Origin: Hirsutella rhossiliensis
Lineage: Eukaryota; Ascomycota; Sordariomycetes; Hypocreales; Ophiocordycipitaceae
Direction: 5' to 3'
Assembly: GCF_020360975.1 (NCBI RefSeq)
Contig: NW_025408668.1
Coordinates: 1,674,001 to 1,738,000 of the forward strand
DNA: 64,000 nucleotides
How positions within the stretch are numbered: position 1 is the stretch's first letter; every line of letters begins with the position of its first letter. A program made the translations under genes and the position numbers. The notes under the pieces are model-generated. The model had not been told where the DNA came from. It did no database searches and was given only the letters and a program-made list of their open reading frames with translations. This document shows positions 33,100-43,960 of this stretch, one piece after another.

Positions 33100-33720
33100 A
33101 CAACGAAATAAACGCAATCTACTATGCGCAAACTTAGGCCATAATTGTCGTTAAGCAACCGAATAATATCACCATACCGACCATTAGCATCACTCCTGCC
33201 ATAGAGGCAGAGGCAGAGCGGCCGGCGTCCCGGCCCTATTGCGGCGGCTACGAGCTACGTTAATCACGACGCGTGGAGTCGTGGCCCGATAAGCCAAACC
33301 TCTCCCATTCACTTAATAGGAGTTCGCTCTACTCGAGGCAGCGTCTATAGGGTGTTGGCGCCGTAAAAAGGTCTAGTTACCGGGCCTTTTATGAAATTAC
33401 GAAAGCCGCTTAGGGCCGCGCCGACCCTTATGCAATTAACCACGAGGGCACTATAGGTGCTATTCCTGCGACCAACGGTCGGATTCTCTTCCACCTATCG
33501 GAGGAGATGCAGCCTCTAACTAGAGTGTGGGCGAGCTAGGAGACTCTCCGCATTAAGTCTAGTGCCGAGGATACTAGAATCTATAAAGGCATTAAGTATA
33601 AGCGTAGGGCGAACGGGCTATTTCTAGGAAGGTTAGTATTACCGGGTATAATTATTAATATTAACGGCGAGGACTACGTCGAGTATTATATTTTAACTAA
33701 GCCGTCCTTTCTCTAAGCAA
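33100..33720 (+). pseudogene. Unknown gene, RIP-ruined, single frame
   Basis: One frame keeps protein-like content through TAA/TAG stops: ISITPAIEAEAERPASRPYC, VESWPDKPNLSHSLN, NHEGTIGAIPATNGRILFHL, LTRVWAS*ETLRIKSSAEDT, KYKRRANGLFLGRLVLPGI, GEDYVEYYILTKPSF. No domain recognised. It lies just upstream of the DUF3626-like frame but in-frame continuity is not seen, so a separate gene is likely. Confidence 0.45.
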
Positions 33721-34039
33721 GGTCTCTAGAATTACTCTTTAAAAGGATAAGTATAAAACGCTAACTATACCCCTATTACCTCTTATCTCTTACTATTCGT
33801 ACTAAGAAAGTCTTCCCTTTTATTCTACGTCTATAGACGTTAGCTAACGTTAGCTAATACTCCTTAAAGCTAATATAAAATAATACTAGAGGGGGATAGA
33901 CGTCGATCCTAAATAATAATTACCGTCCGTTTCTAGCTTTATTAACGCTTTAAGTTTTTATAAGTTAGAATAGCTAATTAACAACGAATATAAATCTCGA
34001 TATATTATTATATCGCCTAGTCCCGGGCAATCGGTAGCG

Positions 34040-35269
34040 CTAAAGCTATCGCAACTAAAGGCTATAGCAATAATTAGAGCTTAGGCTATAGCAATAGCGC
34101 CCGAATCTACGTAGACAATAATATATATATTCTCTATATCTAATATTAACGCCTCGGCCTTAGATAGCGTGCGCCGTGCTATTCGTAAGCACGCCTATAT
34201 AGCGCTGCACTTTTATCTAGACCGGTCCGTCGGCGACGGGTTAGTAGCTTATAGCCTTTTCGAGGACGGGGTATATAAGAACTAGTTCGAGACGGGCATA
34301 TTAAACGGGCTAGTGTCGGCAGCATTAGATAGCCCGCGAGATAAGTAGGAGAAGAGTCTTTTTAGCGGCGCCTACTATAACGGCGGCGTCGAGGCGTGTG
34401 ACCGTCCTAAATACGGGGCCTTAGACCTCGGCTATAGCCCCGACGGGCCGGCGCCGAGATTCGGCTCTTATTTTTTCCTACTAAAGCCCGAGGTATGTCT
34501 TCGATCTACGTTTACGTTTAGCGGGTCGCAGTCGAACCCCTAGTCGGTGGCCACGATTAACGAATTCGATAGCGTCTTAGCCTCGATGCTAGAAGAGTTA
34601 TTTACGCGAGACTCGATGCTCGGCCTTAGCAATATACGGCCGGCGTAGGTGCTAGAATGCCTCGGCTTTCTATCGATACTACGGCGGTGCCGCACCGATA
34701 ACGTTAGCCGCATTCTAGACTATATAGTCGAGGCATAGGTCTATAGAGATATCTTACTAGGACGCGATATAGAAGCGCTTAAGGCTAACCCGTCCTTTAA
34801 TAGGGGAGAGAGCGGGTAAGTTCTAAGGGCAATATATACGAGATACGGCATAGTACTTCGGTTTTATAGGGGGTTCTATATAGGCGTCGATAGCGTGCCT
34901 AACGACTTCCGCGGCCTAAGTATACTATTACTAGCTGCTAGGGTAGCTAAGAGTATAGTAGACGCCGAGGTAATTAAGTCTATAGCCTAAGCGGTATTTA
35001 AAAACTACGAGGCGTAGAGTAATAGGGGGATATATGACGAGGTGCTATAGGAGCTTAAGCTACTATAGTACGTATTAGTTCGGTTTAGGTAGTCTATTAT
35101 TGCGAGACGGTATTATATAGCCTCGTCGGCGGCTAATAGCTCGATGGCCCTAGCGACGGCCGGCCTTAAGGCTATCGGAGGGCTAAGGCGCCGGATAGGG
35201 ACGACGGCGTAGTATTCGAGGTAAGTCGGCGGCTATAGAAAAGAAGAGCTTAATTATTACTGCAATTAA
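34040..35269 (+). pseudogene. DUF3626-like gene, RIP-ruined
   Basis: A single frame of about 409 codons, broken only by TAA/TAG and without frame shifts. Key blocks: ALDSVRRAIRKHAYIALHFY, SLFEDGVYKN*FETGI, RPKYGALDLGYSPDGPAPRF followed by GSYFFLLKPEV, STFTFSGSQSNP*SVAT, FDSVLASMLEEL and YIEA-like segments to TAA at 35267. The RPKYGAL...DGPAPRFGS-FLL signature and length fit DUF3626, a family of unknown function known mainly from bacteria. About 14 stops make it non-functional; most fit Trp or Gln codons hit by RIP. The start is not defined. Confidence 0.62.
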
Positions 35270-35387
35270 AGCCGACGAGTTTATTAGCAACGGGGGGCGG
35301 GGGCAGAGGGCATATAAGACTAAGTATAAGGCGAGGGCACGTGATAACGCTAATTACTAGCAGCTAATAAGGGCTGCGCAACAGAAC

Positions 35388-35446
35388 AGGACAGGATAGG
35401 ATAGGAGAGGATAGGACAGGACAGGACAGGATAGGACAGGATAGGG
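35388..35446. repeat. Pentanucleotide minisatellite GGACA/GGATA
   Basis: About twelve units of GGACA and GGATA. The two variants differ by C versus T at a CpA/TpA site, the RIP-type change. Confidence 0.85.
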
Positions 35447-35776
35447 GGAGCAGCGGCGGCGGCTGTTAGCTGTAAGCATAGACTGCAAAGAGAGCCGGCC
35501 GGTCGGCCGGTCCGTCGGTCGGGGGGCGGCGGCGAGGGTTCGGAGCAGCTAGCGGCACTACTATTACTACTTTTAAGAGAGGGAGACAGAGAGTTTGTCG
35601 ACGTGTAAATTTTTCTGCGCCTGCGCCTCGTCCTATCGCATAAGTATAGGATACCCATTACGGCGTGGCATGGGCGTCGACCTATAATAAGCTCTCCTAC
35701 CTTATCGCCTATGGCCTATAACTCTTATCCCTCTCTCCCTGCATTTTCCCTCCTATGCCGCCGCCGTTATCTCTTC

Positions 35777-35920
35777 TCTATGCCGACGACTTCTCTCCGC
35801 TCTATGCCGACGACTTCTCTCTACTCTCACTCTATGCCGACGCCGTCTTATCTGCTCTATGCCGACGCCGTCTCCTCTGCTCTATGCCGTCGTCTTCTTT
35901 CTGCTCTATGCCCGTCTACC
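35777..35920 (+). repeat. Tandem repeat of CTCTATGCCGACGACTTCT-like units
   Basis: Five to six units of about 20-27 bases, each with TCTATGCCGACG, diverging in the second half (ACTTCTC versus CCGTCTT). Confidence 0.75.
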
Positions 35921-36126
35921 GCCGACGCCGTCTACTTCTTATTCGCGCCGTCTCTGCCGGTTTCGTCTCTGCCCGCGTCGTCTCTGCCCCTGCAGTCTCT
36001 CGCCGTCTCTCTCTCTCTCCCTCTCTCTCGCCCTTATCGCCGATAGCTATTTCACTCACGTCGAGCGACGAGCATCTATAGCAATGCCTGTCCGACTTTC
36101 TTATTAGATACCGTGGCGACGCGGCT

Positions 36127-37080
36127 ATGCGGAACGATCTCCGACGTTTTCTATAAGGCCAGCACGACTTTTCTGCCCCCCTCGACCGTATGCCTATCGA
36201 CGAGTACCGCTAGAGGCTCGACTTCGCCCGTGATATTGCAACCACTATTAGGGGTTGCATCCACGACTTTCACCTCAACGCCGCCATGTTTTCTGCTGTT
36301 ATGGTAGAGCCCCTGCATCGACTGTATGCCCTACTCGACAATTGCCGCTCCTACCTTGAACCTGATGCCGCTGCCTATTAGCTATCGCATCTTATAAGCG
36401 ATATCTAGCCTCTTCTTCGCGTCTGTGAGTAACCCCCCGCCTTCCTTGTTGCCTATGTTCGGCAACTAACAAGGCTATAGTTTACGCGGGCCTAGAACTA
36501 TCGCCGCCGTGGCTGCTTAAGATATATGGAGCCTACCCGCCTCGGGGTCGCTAAGGCGATCCCGCTCTCTCGCGTGATAGCTTAAACGACTAGGGTTAAA
36601 TGATTGTTGAAATTAGAGCGTTTTCGCCAGCAATCCGAATCTTTACTATTAGCGGTCGTGAACTGTTTAGCTATTTATTTAAATGACTCGTAGAAGGCCC
36701 GAAAGACCGCTAGCTTAGCGTTATGGGCTTCCGTTTAGTCGCGGGTAAGCTTGCTTACGGATTCGATAATAGAGAGTGGCGGATGGTCGGCAATTATAGT
36801 TAAGCCGGATAGATCCGAAATATTGTCGGACTACGCTCCTTCCGCGACGGCAGCGTTGGTGGTTTCGCTAGGAGGCGAGGATGGCGATCGGGCCAGCTAT
36901 CGAGGCACGGGAGACGAGTCGATTAGGCGAGCCTTAGCCGGTGAGCTATTCCGGAGTTGCGCTATACGAGCTAGTCGGGCCAAGTTTAGCGGCGTATAGA
37001 CACTAAGGTCGAAGCGAGCCCGGAGCAGGAGCCATGGCCGGTGCTAAAGCCTACGTAAAGCGCGGCGGCGACGTTTTTAA
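36127..37080 (+). pseudogene. Unknown gene, RIP-ruined, single frame
   Basis: From an ATG at 36127 one frame runs about 318 codons with no shift, interrupted by TAA/TAG and one TGA: MRNDLRRFL*GQHDFSAPL, DFARDIATTIRGCIHDFHLN, AMFSAVMVEPLHRLYALLDN, RYMEPTRLGVAKAIPLSRVI, LTDSIIESGGWSAIIVKPDR and a basic C-terminal tail. All helical, no signal peptide, no domain recognised. The stops fit Gln/Trp codons changed at CA or TG. Confidence 0.5.
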
Positions 37081-37629
37081 ATATAGCTATTAAGCGAATA
37101 GGTATACGAATAGGCTACTTACTTAATACTCGCGTGCTAAGAAAGTAAAAATATAAGGAAGGATATGCTCGTGGGATCGGCCTTATTATTATTATTATTA
37201 TATTTTTCGTCTAGCGACCTTAGGTCGCTTAGGTCCCTAAGACGGGGCATAGGACGTATAGAGCTGCTAGAAGTTTATACTCTCTCTTATCGATATAGGT
37301 ATAGGATAGACCTATAAAATGCGAAACCGAAATAAGAGCCACCTCGCGTTATCTGCCCCTTCTATAGAGAATAAATAAACCACCATCCTATATTTTATCG
37401 GCTTAGAGGCGCTTCTATGTTTAGCCTACTACCCGTTAGCGGGACGTTTAGGCGCGATAACGTTATATTTTAAATTAGTCTTACGTAGCCGTGTTTAGGA
37501 GAGAGAAGTGGCTATAAAGTAGCTCGATTAGCCCGGGCGGATAAAGGGTATTACATTACCCTCTACCTAGCCGAGTTAGGAGAGAAAACATATAAAAGAG
37601 AATAAGAAATAAGGGGAGGAGGTGCAGCC
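37081..37629. other. RIP-mutated spacer
   Basis: TA-rich; short (TTA)n at 37184-37201. No readable domain. Confidence 0.4.
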
Positions 37630-39233
37630 GCCTAGTAGCGAGGGTAGATCGTCCTAAAGAACGAGCTCGCCTTCGCTATCTTAATAAACTAGTTAAATTC
37701 TCTACCTATTATACGATTAACTGCCGCGATCGGTAAGGGTATTAGCCTTATCTAATATCGCGATAGGACCTTCCTATAGTAAAAGAGATATTTTAGTTCT
37801 TTTCGTCGGCTATATAAGTACGTTAGCCGCGTATCGTCGTAGTTAAACCTTTTATAGTAGTTAGTAAAATCCCTATAGTAAGTTCTTACTATAAGTAGAT
37901 AGTAGAGCGAAGATCGTAGAAGGCTAAGTTCTAGCGGGTAGCTAGTCGTAGTATCGAGGTCGAGGAACCTATACTATTAGGTATAGAGACTTTCTACTAG
38001 GCTTTTAACGCGTCTTTTAGTCGCCGCCTAGCGACCTTACGTAGATATACTAGTATTAAGAGAGCGTCTATAGGCTCGGGTTAAGAGGTTCCTGCCTTTA
38101 CTAAGGAGTCTGCCTACTCGTTGCCTAGGATACTAGTATAGCCGGGGATCTAGTAGGTCTTAGTAGCACTATATTCTAAGGCTAAGGCCTAGAATTCTAG
38201 AAACTCCTATTAGGAGGAATCCGACGGTATGCCCTAAAGGTATATCGCGACTACGAGGTTATCGAGGTATACGATAATTTTCTTTAAAGCCGGGAGGCTT
38301 AGAGCGGCGCGTAAAACCTCTAAAGCGCCTTTCGCTTCGGTATCGAAGACCTTAGTAGGCCTAAGGCGGCCGTTACTACTAAGAACGGTAAGTCTATCTA
38401 AATATATTATATAGCCGTACCCCGCGGCACCCTCTAGGGAGAGAGATCCGTCCGAGTAAACGATTACTATCTATAGAGCAACTAATTAGAGCTAGTCGCG
38501 GAAGATTACGGCCGATTCTTCTTTCGATGCTATTTATAGAGGCCGACGCTAATCGCTAGCGAATCTACGTAGAATAAAGTCTAGCCTAGCGCATTTCGGG
38601 AGCAGTTCGTTAGTGCGACGTAGCCTAGTCCGGAAGAGTCGTTATAGAAGTTAATACTTTAGCTTAATCGCCCTATCGATAATAGGGACTCGGATTAACT
38701 TCGTCCGCGTTATAAGTAGGTGCGCTCCGTTAAGGGACTTAAGGCGGGCTACGAAGCGCGTTCGACACGCCTCGAGCAATTGCGAGACCGGCGATAGACC
38801 AGCCTCCCGGTATATAGCGCATAGAGGCGTCGTTTTCTAGACTAGGAGGATAGCCCGTATAGCCGTGTTTAACGACTTATCTATCCGCCGGATAAGGTGT
38901 CGTATTCCTAATAGCCCTTCCCTTATTAGTTAAGTCTATCGCGGGTAGGTTATGCCCGGGTACTATACCTCTACTCTAAAGAAGAGTTTACGTTAAGTTA
39001 GTTTAAGGGGCGGCTCGGTAGAGAAATTAATTATTGCTTCGAGGGATAACTAATATCGATAGTGCGGAGATACTATTGCGATATCTACGTTGCGAGAGGA
39101 GTTAGATTTAAAACTATCTTAAAAGAGGGGGGAAGTTAAGAATTACGTGCTTTATGCTTCCCTAAGTAAGCTTAGCCTACGTAAGGCGACGTATAGTCTA
39201 CTAGGAATGCCTTAAAATTTATCCGCTCCTTAA
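37630..39233 (-). mobile_element. Tad-like LINE, 3' part (end of RT, RNase H, C-terminal finger), RIP-ruined
   Basis: On the minus strand, reading through stops: RNase H with YSDGSLSLEGAAGYGY (near 38450), FDTEAKGALEVLRAAL (near 38330), IVYLDNLVVAIYL (near 38260) and PGYTSILGNEQADSLV (near 38130): the D-E-D-D pattern. Further on, RRKELKYLFYYRKV near 37760 matches the finger at the end of Tad ORF2 with Cys changed to Tyr. The upstream RT side is cut at 39233 by the MULE terminal repeat. Confidence 0.75.
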
Positions 39234-39525
39234 TTACCCGTTAGTTAAAGGCAAGCGCGGCTAACTAACTTAACTGCCGTTAAGTTAGCCTAAAAAATCC
39301 GGGACAGCATAAAACCCCTAGGACAATCTTAGAATAGTAGAAATTACTAATATAACTATTAAGAATAAGTAAAGCTATTTATATAACGCCCTTTTACTAT
39401 TAGTATAATAGATCTATTTTTCGGTACGTATACCCGCTAGCCCGCCCCGCCTAAAGTACCGCGCCCGGCCTAGTAAGTATCCGTATCTTTTAAATGCCCT
39501 CGTCTATATATATATATATTGCGCC
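39234..39525 (+). repeat. Left terminal inverted repeat of the MULE
   Basis: It begins TTACCCGTTAGTTAAAGGC. The reverse complement of 42239-42585 matches it base for base over long stretches; where they differ, this copy has TA for CA (for example (TA)n at 39504-39519 against (CA)n in the partner). A central stretch of about 60 bases is missing or diverged here. Confidence 0.88.
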
Positions 39526-39577
39526 TACCTATACCTACCTACTTATCTATATATATAAATTTAAAGCTATCCTAATT

Positions 39578-42103
39578 GCCGTAATAGACCCTCTTCTTAA
39601 CCTTCTTAACGCTAACAACGCCCCTATCGCCGACGCCGCCGACGCCGTAGTCGCTAACGCTACTATCCCTAACGCTCGAGACGGTGTGATTAATTGCTTG
39701 CCGCCGTCGCCGGGCTTTAATTCCTACGATGCAGTATATAGCTTCGTCTAAGGGTTTCTTCGCGATAACGGTGCCGCTATCGTTAGACGGTTAAGCTTAT
39801 ATAAGCGAGATATTAATAGGGCCTCCCTTATATCGCGAGTCTATTTTATATGTGATCGTGGCCCGCAGCGGGCTTCCTTAAGCATAGGGCTGCGCTAGAC
39901 TTCTACCTAGAAGCTAGACTATCCCTTCCGCCTTAATATTACGGCTTCCTTTAACGAAGGTCTATAGAAGTAGGATTTTCGAGTCACCGAGCCTTCCTAT
40001 AATTATAGGCCGTCCCTTAATCTATCGGTATATAATATTTATCGCCGTCGGACTAGAACCTAGTAAGACCTCGAGAGACACCTATCTAAGCATAAAGCCC
40101 TCTTAGCCCGAGAGCTTTCTAGCATCCTTCGAGACGTAGAGCCCGCCGCCGCTAACTTCCGACTACGAGACGTCTATAACGATCGTTAAAAGCTTCGTTT
40201 AAAAGCTCTAGACGGTAAGATAGCTACCTAAACGTTTATCGGGTATTTATAGCGTAAGGGCCTTCCTTATTACGTCTAATTTAACCTATCCGATAAAAAT
40301 AAGGTTTAAGGCGTATTATAGACCTACCCTTAGTATATTAAGATATAGAAGCGGTTTTTAGAGGTTCTTAGTCTTAATAATATATATAAGACTAACCGCT
40401 TTAAACTCTTCCTTTTCTAGGTTACTAGCGTTACTAATTAGAAATCCCTTACTAACTTCGCTTTTAGACTTATTAATATAGAAAGGGAAGAGGGCTACTA
40501 GTAGCTCCTAGAATCCCTTAACGATCTTCTTATTAAGGTTAGGGTAAAAGAGCCTAGTATTATAGTTACTAATAAAGAAGCTATATTAAAGAAGGCTCTT
40601 TTAAGTACCTTTCCTTATATATAGCAATAGCTATACGTCTTCTATACTAATAGCAATATTCGGGCACGAATCTAGTCTCGCTAAAAAGATACTATAAATC
40701 CTAATAGTAACGAAAATCCTCTAGATCTCGAGATACCTCTAGAGGCCAAGGCAATCCTTGCCTAAGAGGCTATAGCCGACGGGGCAGATAATAGCGTTAA
40801 ATTAAGGCTTAACCCCGACGGGGATCTTAACTACGATCGTAAGGGTATATTGCTTGCCTAGCGGCGCGTTATCTTCGCACGCATAGAGGCGGATTTCTTT
40901 AAGTCGTAGCGGCGGCTCGACGAAGTCTTCGGATAACACTAAGGCTATATCGTGACCTATATCTTAAACGAATATATGCCCTTACGGGAGTAGTAGGCTT
41001 AGTGCTATATTTGCCGCTATCGCAACTTCGGTTAACGGGTTAATAGCCTAGTTAAGACTGCCTATAAGGATATAAAGTCGTATTTACTTATAGGCATAGC
41101 CGACCTCTTATACCTTTACGATGCCCTCGTCTAGATAATTAGAAACAAGGAAATCTTATACCTATAGATAGCCTTACGGCAAGCAATGCGATAACGGCGT
41201 CTCTTCCTTAGCTAGCAGTAGCTTAGGGATATTAACGTTATAGTTATATACCAAGCAGTTAACCTTCTTGCTATATAGCACCGGCTTACCGTAGCCGCGA
41301 TGCCCTTATCTATACGAGAGTTAACGCCGTTACGGCCTTATAGTAAGAACTTCGTGCGCTAATTCGGGCTACCTTACGCCTACGTTATCCTCGAACGCCT
41401 CTAAGCCGGCCTAACACTTAATAAAGCTAATATTCTTCTACGATAGTAGCTTAAGAAGCTATTAGTAATACCCCCCCCCCTTTTTAGTAGGTTTCTTGCT
41501 AATTCCTACTACTAGGACCTTAATAAGCCATTGCTTCGAATCCGTGATCCTAACGTTATTGTAGTTACACGAGGCCGGCCCCGTAACGCGAAGTTGCCCA
41601 TGCCTAGCTCGCTCGCAGCCGGGGCATCGCAAGTTATGACGGCGGCGGCTGCTACGCTAGCAGAAGCAATAGCAGCGGCGATAGCGACGGCGGCAGACGC
41701 CGTAGCGGCAACAGCGGCGGCAGACGCCGCAGCGGCAATAGTGGCGATGAGGGTATCACGGCGGCTGCCCAATTCGAGGGGCAGCTCGAGGCGCCTCAAC
41801 GCAAGCATACTACGGCACCGGGGCCAAGATAAGATCGACGAGCTAAGCCAGAGCCCTCGGTCCCTCGCAGCGTCCCAACAACGATTGCCCGCCCGAGGAA
41901 ATACTAGGGGAAGGGGATTAAGAGGAGGACATAGCCGGAGGGGCATGCCTATAGCCTCGCAGCCGGCGGCATCGTCGCAGCCGGCGGCATCGTCGCAGCT
42001 GGCGGCATCGTCGCAGCCGGCTGCTTCGTCGGGCGTTAGAGGGATCGTTGAGTGGCAAGCCATTAAGTGGGTGCCGCCGCCGCCGCCGCCGCCGGCCACA
42101 TAG
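39578..42103 (+). pseudogene. MULE transposase with FAR1-like N-terminus, half RIP-ruined
   Basis: One continuous frame of more than 800 codons, with dozens of TAA/TAG codons up to about 41.52 kb and none after. N-terminal FAR1-like zinc domain: FICDRGPQRAS, then a Cys replaced by Tyr in KLDYPFRLNITASF. The MULE core follows: VLSLNNIYKTNRFKLFLF (first Asp now Asn, TGA to TAA), FAFRLINIEREEGY, IIVTNKEAILKKALLSTFP (second Asp likewise) and LYVFYTNSNI (His to Tyr). The unmutated tail reads RIRDPNVIVVTRGRPRNAKL, then Ala-rich low complexity and a PAASSQ repeat. It would cut and join the terminal repeats; it is dead in this copy. Confidence 0.8.
41957..42030 (+). repeat. 15-bp tandem repeat in the transposase tail
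   Basis: Four to five units of GCAGCCGGCGGCATCGTC-type sequence (15-bp period), coding PAASSQ; not RIP-mutated. Confidence 0.8.
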
Positions 42104-42238
42104 CCATGAGGGCAGCGGCGGCGGCAGCTGCAGCCGGGTCAATTAGTGGGCTATTGCAATATCAACTTGAGGCTAGAAATGCGTTATTTGAGCGAATTGA
42201 GCGGACGCGTTGTGCGGCCGCAGCTGCGCCGGCGGAAG

Positions 42239-42585
42239 GGGCGCAAAGTGTGTGTGTGTGTGGACGAGGGCATTTAAAAGATACGGATACTTACTAGGCC
42301 GGGCGCGGTACTTTAGGCGGGGCGGGCTAGCGGGTGTACGTACCGAAAAAATGGATCTATTGTACTAATAGTAAAAGGGCGTTGTATAAATAGCTTTACT
42401 TATTAAGAATTAAGTACCTTAGATTTTAGCGTATTTTCGAAGAAGTACTAACTTCTTAACACTTTTTTTAGTAAATTACTAGGCCCTAGGATTGTCCCGG
42501 GGGTTTTTATGCTGTCCCGGATTTTTTAGGCTAACTTAACGGCAGTTAAGTTAGTTAGCCGCGCCTGCCTTTAACTAACGGGTAA
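42239..42585 (-). repeat. Right terminal inverted repeat of the MULE
   Basis: Includes an intact (GT)n run at 42248-42261 and ends in CTAACGGGTAA. It is the unmutated partner of the left repeat. Confidence 0.88.
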
Positions 42586-42586
42586 C

Positions 42587-43363
42587 CGTCAGCCACCTAG
42601 CTTATAGCATACCCCCCTTCTAGTACCCTTTTCCTACTAAAAGTCGGGTTTTTTATAAATCTATAACTAATTTATTAAAATAGGTAGAAAGACTAAAACT
42701 TTATAGCTAAAGAGCTAAGCTATAATAGATTTATAAAGTACTATAAGTTTTTCTTTTTTTCTAATAATAAATAAGTTATATTACTTTTAGTTTTCTATAG
42801 TAAAAATAAAATACTAAATAAATAGTTTAAAAAAAATTGTATAGTACTATTTATCTTTATATAGCTTTTAGTACTTAAAAGTACTTTCTATTTACTATTT
42901 TATCTATTAAATAAAAAGATAATAGGATATTCTTAAAATACCTTTTTTTTTAATAAGGAGAAAAGTTTATTGCAATAACTAAAAGAAAAAGCTAGTTATA
43001 AGTCTTTAACTACTTTATTAGTAGTATATCCTATAAAAAAGCTTATTTACTACTTAGCCTACTTTATTAGAATTGTTTTTAATATTAATTTAATACTTTT
43101 TAAAGTATTAAGGCTTACTAGGTAAAGTAGTATAAAGTACTAATAAAATACTTAAGTTAGCTTTAAGCTTTTATATAAGTATAATTAGATATAATATATA
43201 TAAAAAGTAAATTTTAATACTAACAAGCTATTTTACTAATAGTATTCTAGGAGCTACTAGGCATAACTATTTTTCTTATATTTATTATTTAGTGTTTTAA
43301 AGCTTGCGTTTTAGTAAGAAAGGGTGCTAGAAGGGGGGTATGCTATAAGCTAGGTGGCTAACG
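42587..43363. mobile_element. MITE-like element, 777 bp, ~55-bp inverted ends
   Basis: The left end CGTCAGCCACCTAGCTTATA is matched in reverse complement by the right end (CGTTAGCCACCTAGC...), and the pairing continues through CATACCCCCCTTCTAG and ACTAAAA. The interior (42650-43310) is about 80% AT with no gene. It starts one base after the MULE end. No clear target duplication. Non-autonomous by content; the mobilising family is unknown. Confidence 0.7.
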
Positions 43364-43960
43364 TTAACCCCGCTCTAGAAAATAATAAATGTATGGGTGC
43401 CCTACGATACTTTAACCAGGCCGCTTTAGGCTCGTGGGTTTGCTACTAGTGCCTATTATATGCTCGGCCCACGACCCCTTATCTAGATCTTAGGTCGGCA
43501 ATGTGTTCTCCCACGTTATAACTTCGCTCCTTAAAGTCGACCGAAAAACATTTACACTTAAATAAAAAAGACCTTTCTATTCGATTTTATTATCGTAGAA
43601 ACGAGGCCGTCCCGTCCCGACTCTATACTAGTCCGATTTCTAGCGAGGACGGCTATCCTCTATAGCCAACATATATAATCATTTTATTAATATACCGGAG
43701 GTGCGATCAGCCCTCTAGGTATAACTAACAAACATTAATGCAGTAGCAGGCCGAGCATGAAACAAATAGCGATTATAAATTCATCTCTTATTATTATTTT
43801 CTACTAGTTAATTATTCGAGGACTATATACTAGCATGCTAGAAACGGCAGCATTGCGATAGGGCCCCTAATAAGCGTTGTGCCTAAGATAATAAATATAG
43901 AGAATATAAGGGGAAAGGAGCTTCTAGACGGCTAGTGTATAGTTATAATAGAAATAAGTT
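43364..43960. other. Spacer
   Basis: Mixed sequence with moderate RIP signal; no readable domain. Confidence 0.35.

Larger units (their letters stand above)
35270..36126. other. GC-rich low-complexity spacer with minisatellites
   Basis: Holds the GGACA/GGATA array (35388-35446), a GGCCGGTCGG-rich stretch (35495-35530) and the ATGCCGACG tandem array (35777-35920). The plus-strand frames through the arrays are repeat translation, not a gene. A CT-rich tract (35995-36030) follows. Confidence 0.5.
39234..42585 (+). mobile_element. MULE (Mutator-like) DNA transposon with ~300-bp inverted repeats
   Basis: Length is 3352 bp with long terminal inverted repeats and one transposase frame between them. 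The left three quarters are RIP-mutated; from about 41.5 kb rightward, including the right repeat, CA and TG are normal. No 9-bp target duplication was found (left flank GCTCCTTAA, right flank CCGTCAGCC), so the flanks have been rearranged or the true ends differ slightly. Confidence 0.82.

Noticed and set aside
35388..35446. CRISPR-like array
   Set aside because: It is a simple pentanucleotide repeat without spacers, in a eukaryotic genome.
35711..36081. Plus-strand ORFs of about 110 codons with YADDF-like repeats
   Set aside because: They are translations of a CTCTATGCCGACG tandem repeat; the resemblance of YADD to an RT motif is accidental.
41512..42142. Minus-strand Ala/Asp/Cys-rich ORFs
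   Set aside because: They are the antisense of the transposase tail and its 15-bp repeat.
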